From Streptomyces sp. NBC_00285 (GTDB taxonomy: Bacteria > Actinomycetota > Actinomycetes > Streptomycetales > Streptomycetaceae): DNA of 64,000 bases. The notes under the pieces were generated by a model. That model was not told the origin of the DNA, searched no databases, and was given only the letters and a program-made list of their open reading frames with translations. Shown here piece by piece: positions 25,475 to 33,369 of the stretch; position 1 is the first letter of the stretch, and each line of letters starts with the position of its first letter. The DNA is taken from assembly GCF_036174265.1 (NCBI RefSeq), contig NZ_CP108055.1, forward strand, positions 7,192,001 through 7,256,000. The letters run 5' to 3'. The translations under genes and the position numbers were made by a program.

Positions 25475-26728
25475 ATGCGGAAGATACTCGTCGTCGGAGC
25501 CGGCCAGTCCGGACTCCAACTAGCCCTAGGCCTCCAGTCGCACGGGTACGAGGTCACCCTGATGTCCAACCGGACAGCGGACGAGATCCGCGCCGGACGG
25601 GTCATGTCGACGCAGTGCATGTTCCACACGGCTCTCCAGCACGAGCGCGACCTGAAGCTGAACTTCTGGGAGTCCCAGGCCCCGAGGATCGAGGGGCTCG
25701 GCGTCTCCGTTGCGGCTCCCGGCTCCTTCGACCCGGGGCCCTCGCAGCGCGCGATCGACTGGCTGGGACGTCTCGACGGGTACGCGCAGTCGGTCGACCA
25801 GCGGGTGAAGATGGCCGGCTGGATGGAGACCTTCGCCCAGCGCGGCGGCCAGCTCGTCATCCACGGCGCGGCCGTCGGCGACCTCGACTACTTCTCCCGT
25901 ACGTACGACCTCGTGCTGGTCTCCGCCGGCAAGGGCGAGCTGGTCTCCATGTTCGCGCGGGATCCGGAGCGCTCCCCGTACACCGAGCCACAGCGCGCCC
26001 TCGCGGTCTCCTACGTCCACGGCCTGGGCCCCCGCCCCGAGCACCCGGACACCGAGGCCGTCCGCTGCAACCTCGTCCCCGGGGTCGGCGAACTGTTCGT
26101 CATGCCGACGCTCACCACCTCCGGGCGCGCCGACATCCTGTTCTGGGAGGGCATACCAGGCGGCCCGCTCGACGCCTTCAACGGCGTCAAGGACCCGACG
26201 CAGCACCTCTCCCTGACCCTGGAACTCATGGAGAAGTTCCTGCCCTGGGAGTACGCGCGCGCCACCAAGGCCGAACTCACCGACGCCGGCGCCACGTTGG
26301 CCGGCCGGTACGCGCCCACCGTGCGCAATCCGATAGGCCGGCTGCCCGGTGGGGGACTGGTCCTCGGCGTCGCCGACGTCGTCGTCGCCAACGACCCGAT
26401 CACCGGGCAGGGCTCCAACTCCGCGTCCAAGTGCGCGGCTTCGTATCTCGCTTCCATCCTCGACCAGGGGGAGAAGGAGTTCGACGAGGCCTGGATGCGG
26501 GCGACGTTCGACCGCTACTGGGACACCGCCCGGCACGTCACCAAGTGGACGAACGCCATGCTCGCGCCGCCCCCGGAGCACATCCTCAACCTGATCGGCG
26601 CGGGAGGCCAGTTGCAGCCGGTGGCGGACCGGTTCGCCAACGGCTTCGACGCCCCGGCCGACTTCGAGAACTTCTTCTACGAGCCCGACAAGGCGGGCGC
26701 GTACGTGGCGTCGGTGGCGGGAGGCTGA
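25475..26728 (+). CDS. Styrene/indole monooxygenase-like flavoprotein (StyA family)
   Basis: 417 residues. FAD-binding Rossmann loop KILVVGAGQSGLQLALGLQ at 3-21. The body follows the StyA/group E flavoprotein monooxygenase pattern: RVMSTQCMFH, a VLVSAGKGELV strand and a DPITGQGSNSASKCA FAD-closing motif. Known relatives epoxidise styrene or oxidise indole using FADH2 from a separate reductase; no reductase gene is adjacent. It lies 24 bp after the conservon GTPase on the same strand, so it is probably in that operon. Its 3' end overlaps the convergent NlpC/P60 gene by 52 bases. Confidence 0.9.
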   Translation: MRKILVVGAGQSGLQLALGLQSHGYEVTLMSNRTADEIRAGRVMSTQCMFHTALQHERDLKLNFWESQAPRIEGLGVSVAAPGSFDPGPSQRAIDWLGRLDGYAQSVDQRVKMAGWMETFAQRGGQLVIHGAAVGDLDYFSRTYDLVLVSAGKGELVSMFARDPERSPYTEPQRALAVSYVHGLGPRPEHPDTEAVRCNLVPGVGELFVMPTLTTSGRADILFWEGIPGGPLDAFNGVKDPTQHLSLTLELMEKFLPWEYARATKAELTDAGATLAGRYAPTVRNPIGRLPGGGLVLGVADVVVANDPITGQGSNSASKCAASYLASILDQGEKEFDEAWMRATFDRYWDTARHVTKWTNAMLAPPPEHILNLIGAGGQLQPVADRFANGFDAPADFENFFYEPDKAGAYVASVAGG

Positions 26729-27831
26729 TCGTCGCCGCGCGGGTGCGGGTCCGCCGTGGCTGGTCGCGCAGTTCCCCGCGCCCCTTCAGGTAGGTGATCC
26801 GGGCGTACGGCTCCGAGCAGCGGGTGAGCTGCGATCGGGGAGATCTTGACCTGCTCGCCCGTTCTCGGGGCCTCGATCACCTGGCCCTCGCCCAGGTAGA
26901 TCGCCACGTGCGTGGCCTCGGGGAAGTAGATCACCAGGTCACCGGGCCGCAGCTCATCGAGCGGGACCCTCGGGAGCTGCGCCCACTGCTCCTGACTGGT
27001 CCTCGGGATCGGGGTGCCGGCATGCGCCCAGGCCTGCGACGTCAGGCCCGAGCAGTCGTACGTCTTCGGGCCCTCCGCGCCCCATTCGTACGGCTTCCCC
27101 AGCTGGCGCCGGGCGTACCCCAGGGCCTCCTCGCCCTCCCGGGTCGCACTGCGGTCGCCTTCGCCCAGGGCGCCGGAGGCCGTCAGCTCCTTCTGGGCCT
27201 TCTCGACCCCCTTCTCCTCGAACTCGGCCAGCCTGGTGAGCTGTTCGGCGGTGAGGGAGGCGAGGAGCCCCGCCACGTCGTCGAGCCTGTCGCGTACGTC
27301 GTCCCGGTCCTTCTTCTGCCGGGCCGCGAGGGTGAGTTGCTCGTCGAGCGTCCGGCGGGCCCTGCGGGCCAGTTCGTCGGCGCGGTGCTCGGTGCCGGTC
27401 AGCCGACCGACCGTCTGGGCGCGCTCCTTCGCCAACTGGCCGATGACATGGCCCTGTTCGAGGGCGTGCTGCGGGTCCCGGGCGAGGAGGAGGCGTACGT
27501 ACGGCGAGATGTCGTTGCTGTTCTGGTACTGCTGCCGGGCCAGCCGCCCGGCGGCCCCCCGGCTGTCGTGGAGGGAGAGCCGGGCCTCGGAGAGCGCGGA
27601 GTCCAGCCGGGTCAGCTCGGCACGCTTGTGCCGCAGCTTCTCCTCGGTGGCGTTGTAGGTCTCGGTGGCCTTCTCGGCGTCCCGGTACAGCCGCTGAAGG
27701 TCCGTCAGCAGCTCGGCCACGGAACGTTCACGGGGTTCCGGCTCCGGTACGGCGGCCGCGGGCAGCGGTGCCAGGAACGTGCCGGCCGCCACCGCCGCCG
27801 TACACACCAGACGCAGAAGCCTTCCTGACAC
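26677..27831 (-). CDS. Secreted NlpC/P60 cell-wall hydrolase
   Basis: 384 residues from GTG 27831 (GGAGGT seven bases upstream). Signal peptide about 1-28 (LLRLVCTAAVAAGTFLAPLPAAA); a long coiled coil about 35-220; then NlpC/P60 peptidase about 225-345 with catalytic Cys in TYDCSGLTSQ and His in EATHVAIYLGEG, plus HPLLGAVRP. Such enzymes cut peptide bonds in peptidoglycan stems. The last about 38 residues (after VRPDHLPEG) are encoded by an inserted dispersed repeat and by antisense of the neighbouring flavoprotein 3' end. They are probably not part of the ancestral protein. Confidence 0.92.
   Translation of the reverse strand: MSGRLLRLVCTAAVAAGTFLAPLPAAAVPEPEPRERSVAELLTDLQRLYRDAEKATETYNATEEKLRHKRAELTRLDSALSEARLSLHDSRGAAGRLARQQYQNSNDISPYVRLLLARDPQHALEQGHVIGQLAKERAQTVGRLTGTEHRADELARRARRTLDEQLTLAARQKKDRDDVRDRLDDVAGLLASLTAEQLTRLAEFEEKGVEKAQKELTASGALGEGDRSATREGEEALGYARRQLGKPYEWGAEGPKTYDCSGLTSQAWAHAGTPIPRTSQEQWAQLPRVPLDELRPGDLVIYFPEATHVAIYLGEGQVIEAPRTGEQVKISPIAAHPLLGAVRPDHLPEGARGTARPATADPHPRGDDQPPATDATYAPALSGS
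26764..26786 (-). repeat. Dispersed intergenic repeat copy
   Basis: A minus-orientation copy of the GCGCGGGGAACTGCGCGA repeat, lying at the junction of the flavoprotein and NlpC/P60 genes and inside the latter's reading frame. Confidence 0.75.
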
Positions 27832-27933
27832 GCCATCACCTCCCGTGCGGAGCAGCCCCTCTGGTCCGCACGGTGAGCATCAGGCGGCGCTCAGGTTTTC
27901 GCGCGCCGGGTGTGGGCGTTCGGCGCAACCCCG

Positions 27934-28278
27934 TCACCCGTGGGTGTCGTCCGGTCCGGCGTCCGGCCTGTCGTCCGCCTTGCCGACCTTGGACCAGGGC
28001 CACTTCAGCCCGCCGCCCGACCTGCCCTCTCCGGCCTCACCCTCGGGGGAGTACTCGTACTTCCACCCCAGTTGGATCCCCAGCCTTTTGGTGTGGCCCC
28101 TCGGCGCGCGCCTGTACACCAGCACGGTGGGCGGGCCGCCGGCCGCGTCGGGGACGGGAATGGTGTACGTCTTCGGCGGCTGCCCGGTCGGTCCCAGCAG
28201 CACGGGCAGCACCCGGCCGTCCATGGGGCCGCCCTCGAAGGGGGTGTCTTCGCTCTTCACGGCACCAGTGTCAGCCAT
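27934..28278 (-). CDS. Small hypothetical protein coupled to a TetR gene
   Basis: 114 residues from ATG 28278, overlapping the end of the tetR-like gene by 8 bases (ATGGCTGA), so it is probably translated together with it. Features: a short beta-rich core (RVLPVLLGPTGQPPKTYTIP, PTVLVYRRAPRG) and a Gly/Lys/Asp-rich C-terminus ending in DDTHG. No signal peptide, membrane segment or catalytic motif. Family not recognised. Codon third positions are GC-rich, which supports a real gene. Confidence 0.65.
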   Translation of the reverse strand: MADTGAVKSEDTPFEGGPMDGRVLPVLLGPTGQPPKTYTIPVPDAAGGPPTVLVYRRAPRGHTKRLGIQLGWKYEYSPEGEAGEGRSGGGLKWPWSKVGKADDRPDAGPDDTHG

Positions 28279-28918
28279 CCGCCGCGAGGGCCGTGACCAG
28301 CGAGGCGGTCTGCGGGTCACGGTTCGCGGTCACGGTGAGCGCGGCGGCGAACTGCTCCACCAGCCAGTCCCGCAGTTCCTCCACGGCGGGCTGCCTGCCC
28401 TCGTCGAGCCAGATCAGGGAGGCCGCCTCCACGGCCGTGATCCACATCCGCACGGTCATCCGCAGCCGCAGCCCGGGTTCGGCGGCGCCGAGGTGGCTGA
28501 GGATGTGCTCGGCGGCGGCCCGTCGTACGCCGTCCACGATGGCGGTGGTCCGGGACGTCTCGACGACACTGCCGCCCTGGAGCAGGGCGCTGAAGCCGGC
28601 GTCGTGCTGGTCCACGAAGGCGAGATAGCGGTCGAGGGCCCGGGAGAGCCGGACGAGGAGAGGGCCGTCCCGGGGTTCGTCGAAGCACTGCTCCAGTTCG
28701 TCGGCGGCGGACCGGAGCGCGGCCTCGTACAGCTGCTGCTTGCCGCCCGGGAAGTACCGGTACACGAGGGGACGCGAGACCCCGGCCGCCTCGGCCACGT
28801 CGTCCAGCGAGACGTCCTCCGGCACGTGGTGCGCGAACAGGCCGAGGGCGGCCTCAAGAAGCTGACTGCGTCGCTCCTCGACACCGAGTCTGCGGTAGGC
28901 GGGCGCGGAGGGGGTCAT
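28271..28918 (-). CDS. TetR-family transcriptional regulator
   Basis: 215 residues from ATG 28918. N-terminal HTH about 12-60: ERRSQLLEAALGLFAHH, then VSLDDVAEAAGVSRPLVYRYF, the classic TetR recognition helix, followed by GGKQQLYEAAL. The C-terminal ligand domain is all-helical (LVRLSRALDRYLAFVDQ) and resembles the AcrR group. Possible targets are itself, the overlapping downstream gene or the diiron-protein gene. Dispersed repeats sit upstream. Confidence 0.92.
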   Translation of the reverse strand: MTPSAPAYRRLGVEERRSQLLEAALGLFAHHVPEDVSLDDVAEAAGVSRPLVYRYFPGGKQQLYEAALRSAADELEQCFDEPRDGPLLVRLSRALDRYLAFVDQHDAGFSALLQGGSVVETSRTTAIVDGVRRAAAEHILSHLGAAEPGLRLRMTVRMWITAVEAASLIWLDEGRQPAVEELRDWLVEQFAAALTVTANRDPQTASLVTALAADG

Positions 28919-28960
28919 GCCTCGAAGGGTAGTCGGCCGTCTGCGGGTCCGTCGTGGCTG

Positions 28961-29077
28961 ATCGCGCCCACGCGGCGGAGCCGCAAATCGATACAGCCCC
29001 GCGCCCCTAGGTGGGTGCTGCTGAGCATGCTTCGACTGCACCCACTCAGGGGCGCGGGGAACTGCGCGACCAGCCCC
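28961..29077. repeat. Inverted pair of dispersed repeats between tetR and aurF-like genes
   Basis: Right copy 29048-29077 is a clean plus-strand repeat (core GCGCGGGGAACTGCGCGA). The left copy, about 28961-29010, has the matching outer ends (CGCGCC... and GCCCCGCGCCCCT) but a different 30-base middle (CACGCGGCGGAGCCGCAAAT). It looks like a sister repeat sharing only the arms. Confidence 0.65.
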
Positions 29078-29096
29078 CACCGGCCCGCAGCCTGCG

Positions 29097-30035
29097 TCAG
29101 GCCAGTAGTCCCGACGACCTCCACAGCCTTCGACCCACACCCCTGAGCACACCGATGTCGTCCAGGAAGTCGGTCAGCCGCTTCGCACCCGTCTGCATGA
29201 CCTCCCGCCGGTGCCCGCTGGCCTTCACCTGCGCCAGCGCCTCCCGCTGGTCGAGGCCCACATTCGTGTACACCTCCGGATTCACGAAGGCCACGGAGAA
29301 CACCCGCGCGAACTCCCCGGACGTCACCCGCGTGAACTCCTGCGACCACCGCGGAGCCGTGACCATCTGCCGCCGCAGCTCCTCGCGGGCGTACCGCACG
29401 TGCCGCGCCTCCTCCACCACATGGATCCGCGTCACGCCTCGGACCAGCGGCTGCACGCGCTCGTCCGGGAAGGTCAGCCGCTGCATCCAGTCGAGGACCT
29501 CCTCGCCCAGCAGCGTCGCCGTGAAGGACCCCGGCGTCGTGGAGATCGTCTTGAACAGCCGCCCGAGCCGCTGATGGGCCGGGCTCACCGGATACCAGGG
29601 CGTCTCACCCCGCGAGATCAGCCGCGCGAACATCTTCGAGTGTCGGCACTCGTCCTCGATCTCGGTGAGCGCGTACCGCACATGCGCGCTCGTGGCCGCC
29701 TTGTCGTAGATATGACGGACCAGCAGCTGCATGAGGATGAGCTCGAACCAGATCCCCAGCGAGGCCAGCGCCGCGGCCTCGTGCTGCGACAGCAGAATCC
29801 GCTGCTCCTCGCTCATCCGACGCCACATCGGGGTGTCGTACAGCGAGACCAGCTCCGGCGGCCAGAACCACTTGCCCTCCTCGAAGGGCGCGTCCCAGTC
29901 CAGTTCTTTGTCCGGATCGAAGGAGTGCTTCGCGGAGGAGTCGAGCAGCCGCTGGGCCACCTGCTCCCGGTCCTTGAGCAGACCGAGCGCGTCACGCAGC
30001 CCTGCGAGCGCGTCGACTTCTGTCAGACTCGTCAT
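29097..30035 (-). CDS. AurF-like diiron oxygenase
   Basis: 312 residues from ATG 30035. Ferritin-like four-helix protein with two ExxH iron motifs: IEDECRHSKMFA (about 130-141) and VVEEARHVRYA (about 230-240). HEAAALASLGIWFE supplies earlier Glu ligands. These match the AurF/p-aminobenzoate N-oxygenase family, which oxygenates small amines or related substrates with O2. There is no biosynthetic cluster around it, so the substrate cannot be inferred. It is divergent from a small hypothetical gene with about 50 bases between. Confidence 0.88.
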   Translation of the reverse strand: MTSLTEVDALAGLRDALGLLKDREQVAQRLLDSSAKHSFDPDKELDWDAPFEEGKWFWPPELVSLYDTPMWRRMSEEQRILLSQHEAAALASLGIWFELILMQLLVRHIYDKAATSAHVRYALTEIEDECRHSKMFARLISRGETPWYPVSPAHQRLGRLFKTISTTPGSFTATLLGEEVLDWMQRLTFPDERVQPLVRGVTRIHVVEEARHVRYAREELRRQMVTAPRWSQEFTRVTSGEFARVFSVAFVNPEVYTNVGLDQREALAQVKASGHRREVMQTGAKRLTDFLDDIGVLRGVGRRLWRSSGLLA

Positions 30036-30086
30036 GGCTCTTATGAGACTGCCTGTCAGCAAGCCCGTCAATCCCCTGCGCGCAAT

Positions 30087-30476
30087 ATGTCGACGTCCGA
30101 CCTGTACACCACGGACCCCGAGGACCCCCACTGGCAGGTACCGGCGACGGGCGCGGCCCGCTTCAGCTGGGAGGCCATGTTTCCTGGCCAAAAGAATGGC
30201 AACGGCCGCGACCGCCTCCTCGCCCTCTTCCGCCGGTGGCTCTTCTCCCGGATCGTCCCCTGCGTCAAGGGCATCGGCCTGTGGGGCCCACGCCTGCAGC
30301 AGGCCCACGTCGACATGGGCGTCTTCGAGATGGGCGACTCGAACCTCGACCTGCTGATGGCCCAGGACGAGGAAGTCGCCGAGAAACTGGACGCGGAGCG
30401 CTTCGAGACGGAGGAGCGGGAGCGGGTCGCGGAGGTCGAGCAGTCCATCGAAGAGGGTGCCGCTCACGTGGAGTAA
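30087..30476 (+). CDS. Hypothetical acidic protein
   Basis: 129 residues from ATG 30087, no ribosome site seen, so perhaps leaderless. Trp-containing start (DPEDPHWQVPATGAARFSWE), a basic middle with a hydrophobic patch (LLALFRRWLFSRIVPCVKGIGLW), then a helical acidic tail (LDLLMAQDEEVAEKLDAERF, EERERVAEVEQS). GC-rich third positions support translation. No family recognised. It ends 9 bases before the next gene, which may be co-transcribed. Confidence 0.65.
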   Translation: MSTSDLYTTDPEDPHWQVPATGAARFSWEAMFPGQKNGNGRDRLLALFRRWLFSRIVPCVKGIGLWGPRLQQAHVDMGVFEMGDSNLDLLMAQDEEVAEKLDAERFETEERERVAEVEQSIEEGAAHVE

Positions 30477-30485
30477 CGTACTGAC

Positions 30486-31334
30486 GTGTCCACGCCTCAA
30501 GGCCCGTACGGGCCGCAGAACCCCTACAACCAGCAGCCTCCGCAGGGCCCTTACGCTCCCGGGCCGTACGGTCAGCAGGCCTACGGCCAGCAGCAGCCGT
30601 ACGGCCCGCCGCCCGTGCAGCAGCCGCCGTACGGGAATCCGTACCCCCAGCAGCAGCCGTACGGCTGGGGGGCGCCGCCTGTCGCCCCGCCCCCGAAGAG
30701 GCGCCCCCTCGTGGTGATCCTCGCCATCGTGGGCGGACTCGTCGCCCTGGGGGTGGCGGGTTCGGTCATGCGTGGGGTGGAGAAGGCGAGCGGTGCCGGT
30801 TACCCGGCGGCCCAGTACACCCTCTCCGTCCCCAAGACCCTGCTCAGCGGCCGGTACGAACTCGCCCAGGACGTCTCCGGCTCCGAGGGGCAGAAGATCA
30901 TGGACGAGGCGGACGGCTTCTCGAACGCCAAGGTCGACGGGGTCGCGGTCGCTCAGTACAGCCTGGCCGGCAACACGACGGAGGGCTCGCTCGTGGTGTC
31001 GGGCATGTACGGCCGGTTCAAGGCGCCCGATCGGTCGCGGAACAGCATGATGGAGGGAGCGACCAAGGGTGAGGGTGCCAAGCTCGCCCTGGCGCCGCAG
31101 GACTTCCATCCGGACGGCTCCGACGGCGTCACCGTCACCTGCGAGGTCCTCACCAAGACCCAGGCCGGTACGGACATGACGGTTCCCGTCTGTGCCTGGG
31201 CGGACGCCAACACGGGCGCGTCGGTTGCCGAACTCCGGTCCTCCACGATGACCCAGGACCCGTCCGACGTGGACCTGGACAAGCTGGCGGCCACGGCACT
31301 GTTGATCCGCTCGGAGATGCGCAGACCGATCTAG
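30486..31334 (+). CDS. Membrane-anchored protein with Pro/Gln/Tyr-Gly-rich cytosolic head
   Basis: 282 residues from GTG 30486. Residues 1-75 are a low-complexity PYGQQ/PYGPP repeat region; one membrane helix follows at about 78-98 (LVVILAIVGGLVALGVAGSVM); then an external domain of about 180 residues (YTLSVPKTLLSGRYELAQ; VTVTCEVLTKTQ) with no known catalytic motif. This architecture, a proline-rich head, one helix and a small beta-rich ectodomain, is common in actinobacterial envelope proteins of unknown role. Its stop overlaps the convergent DUF3291 gene by 4 bases (CTAG). Confidence 0.8.
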   Translation: MSTPQGPYGPQNPYNQQPPQGPYAPGPYGQQAYGQQQPYGPPPVQQPPYGNPYPQQQPYGWGAPPVAPPPKRRPLVVILAIVGGLVALGVAGSVMRGVEKASGAGYPAAQYTLSVPKTLLSGRYELAQDVSGSEGQKIMDEADGFSNAKVDGVAVAQYSLAGNTTEGSLVVSGMYGRFKAPDRSRNSMMEGATKGEGAKLALAPQDFHPDGSDGVTVTCEVLTKTQAGTDMTVPVCAWADANTGASVAELRSSTMTQDPSDVDLDKLAATALLIRSEMRRPI

Positions 31335-31840
31335 ACCGAGCACCCCAGATCGTCCGGGATCTCCAGGGCCGAGACCGGCTCCGCCCCCTGCGCCGGGTGC
31401 GGCGTCCGCAGCGTGAACGCGTACGGGGTAGGCCCGTTGGTGCGCAGGTGCAGCAGCCGGGACTCGGCCTCGGCCACCGTGGGGCGGTGGCCGGCCGGGA
31501 CCCACCACAGGGCGACCATCGCCTCCTGGACCCGTTCGAAGAACTCCCTGCGGCGGGCGAGCATCTCGCGGTGCCGGCCCTGGTACATGTACGCCGTCAG
31601 CGCGTCGGTGTCGCGCCACACCGACATGTTGATGATCAGCCACTCGTCGCCGAAGACGGCCACGTCCGTGGCGTCGCCCGACTCGCCCTCCAGACGCCAG
31701 ACGAAGCCGTCGGCGGCGTCCGCGTCGGCGTTCACGGGGTCGAGGTTGTCGACGAAGTCCTTCAACTGTGCTGAGTCCAGAGGGGCCTTGAGGCGGCCGA
31801 TGTTCACTTGGGCGAGTTCGTACGCAGGGGCCTCAATCAT
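31331..31840 (-). CDS. DUF3291 family protein
   Basis: 169 residues from ATG 31840. Alpha-beta ferredoxin-like fold of the ABM/DUF3291 type: YELAQVNIGRLKAPLDSAQL at the start, then LIINMSVWRDTDALTAYMY and a conserved HREMLARRREFF helix followed by LWWVPAGHRPT. Relatives include small antibiotic-biosynthesis-monooxygenase-like proteins. The function here is unknown; predicted cytosolic. Confidence 0.85.
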   Translation of the reverse strand: MIEAPAYELAQVNIGRLKAPLDSAQLKDFVDNLDPVNADADAADGFVWRLEGESGDATDVAVFGDEWLIINMSVWRDTDALTAYMYQGRHREMLARRREFFERVQEAMVALWWVPAGHRPTVAEAESRLLHLRTNGPTPYAFTLRTPHPAQGAEPVSALEIPDDLGCSV

Positions 31841-31884
31841 GGACCGAACGGTAGGTCGGGAGCGTGTCCGGTTCAACCCCCGTC

Positions 31885-33369
31885 TCACTCCTTGGAGTTG
31901 AGCACCGCCTCCATCACCGCCCGGGCGATCGGCGCCGCCACCCCGCCCCCGGTGATGTCCCCCCGGTCCGCCGACGCGTCCTCCACCACCACGGCCACCG
32001 CGATCTTCGGCTCGATGTCCCGCTCGCCCTGCGCCCAGGACACGAACCACGCGTACGGCGTCCCGGCGTTGCCGACGCCGTGCTGGGCGGTGCCGGTCTT
32101 GCCGCCGACGACGGCACCGGGGATGGCGGCGTTGGTGCCGGTGCCCTCGGTGACCACCTGCGTCATGAGCTCCTTCAGCCGTGCGGCCGTCGAGGGATGC
32201 ATCGCCTGCCGTACCGGACGGGAACCGGCCGTCGACACCAGGGCGCCGTCGTCCGTCGTGGTCCGCTCCACCAGATAGGGCGTGCGGATCTGCCCGCCGT
32301 TGGCGACGGCCGCCGAGACCATCGCCATCTGGAGGGGAGTGGCGCGGGTGTTGTACTGGCCGATCGAGGACAGGGCCAGCTGCGCCTTGTCGACGGTCGG
32401 GTCGAAGGTGCTCCGGGCCACCGAGAACGGGATCCGCAGTGAGGGGTCGTTGAAGCCGAAGGCGTGCGCCGTGGCCGTCATGTCAGCCACCCCCACCGCC
32501 ACGCCGAGCTTGGCGAACACCGTGTTGCACGACCATCTGAAGGCATCCCGCAGGGAGAGGTCCGCACAGCCGTCGGACTCGTTGGTGAGCGAGGTCCGGG
32601 TGCCGGGCAGGGTGTAGGGCGCGGGCGAGTCGGTCGGCGCGTCGACGTCCGTGATCACGCCCGCGTCCAGCGCCGCCGCCGCGGTGACCACCTTGAACGT
32701 CGAACCCGGCGGATAGGTCTGCCGTACCGCCCGGTTGAGCATCGGCTTGTCCGCGTCGCCGTTGAGCCGGGCCCAGGACCGGCCCACCCGCGGGTCGTTG
32801 CCCGACAGTGCCCCCGGGTCGTACGACGGTGATGACACCAGCGCCAGGATCCGCCCCGTCGACGGTTCCACGGCCGCCACCGCGCCCTTGCGCCCGTCGA
32901 GACCGCGGTAAGCCGCTTTCTGTGCGGCCCCGTTGAGCGTGGTGACGACGTTCCCGCCCGGGTTGTGCCTCCTCGTGAAGTCGTTCCACAGCGGGAACGG
33001 CGTCAGCAGCGGGTCCGCGCCGGACAGGACCCCGTCCTCGGCGTGCTCCAGCAGGGTCGTGCCGTACTCCTGCGAGGCGAACCCGGTGACCGGCGCGTAC
33101 AACGGCCCGTCCGTGTACGTCCGTTCGTAGCGCAGCTGCTCCGCGGTGTCCCGGGATCCCGTGACCGGCCGCCCGCCCACCAGGATGTCGCCGCGCTGTC
33201 GGCCGTAACGGGCGATGTTCTCCCGGCGGTTGGCCGGGTTCTCGTCGTGGGCGCGCGCCTCGAAGACCTGGAGGCGGACGGCGTTGACGAGAAGCGCCGT
33301 CAGCAGCAGGGCGCAGAAGAAGGCGGCGTGCCGGATGTAACGGGTCATGCCGGGCCCTCGCGTCGTCAC
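31885..33369 (-). CDS. Penicillin-binding protein (class B transpeptidase)
   Basis: 494 residues. One N-terminal membrane helix (HAAFFCALLLTALLVNAV), a dimerisation region, then transpeptidase motifs counted from the GTG start: SxxK as STFK at 223-226, SxN as SCN at 280-282, and KTG at 424-426, in the right order and spacing. GTG 33369 is chosen because its GTGA overlaps the stop of the SEDS gene and AGGAG lies upstream; the later ATG 33348 has a poor ribosome site. It forms a pair with the upstream FtsW/RodA-type polymerase, the standard SEDS-class B PBP unit for peptidoglycan synthesis. Confidence 0.95.
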   Translation of the reverse strand: MTTRGPGMTRYIRHAAFFCALLLTALLVNAVRLQVFEARAHDENPANRRENIARYGRQRGDILVGGRPVTGSRDTAEQLRYERTYTDGPLYAPVTGFASQEYGTTLLEHAEDGVLSGADPLLTPFPLWNDFTRRHNPGGNVVTTLNGAAQKAAYRGLDGRKGAVAAVEPSTGRILALVSSPSYDPGALSGNDPRVGRSWARLNGDADKPMLNRAVRQTYPPGSTFKVVTAAAALDAGVITDVDAPTDSPAPYTLPGTRTSLTNESDGCADLSLRDAFRWSCNTVFAKLGVAVGVADMTATAHAFGFNDPSLRIPFSVARSTFDPTVDKAQLALSSIGQYNTRATPLQMAMVSAAVANGGQIRTPYLVERTTTDDGALVSTAGSRPVRQAMHPSTAARLKELMTQVVTEGTGTNAAIPGAVVGGKTGTAQHGVGNAGTPYAWFVSWAQGERDIEPKIAVAVVVEDASADRGDITGGGVAAPIARAVMEAVLNSKE

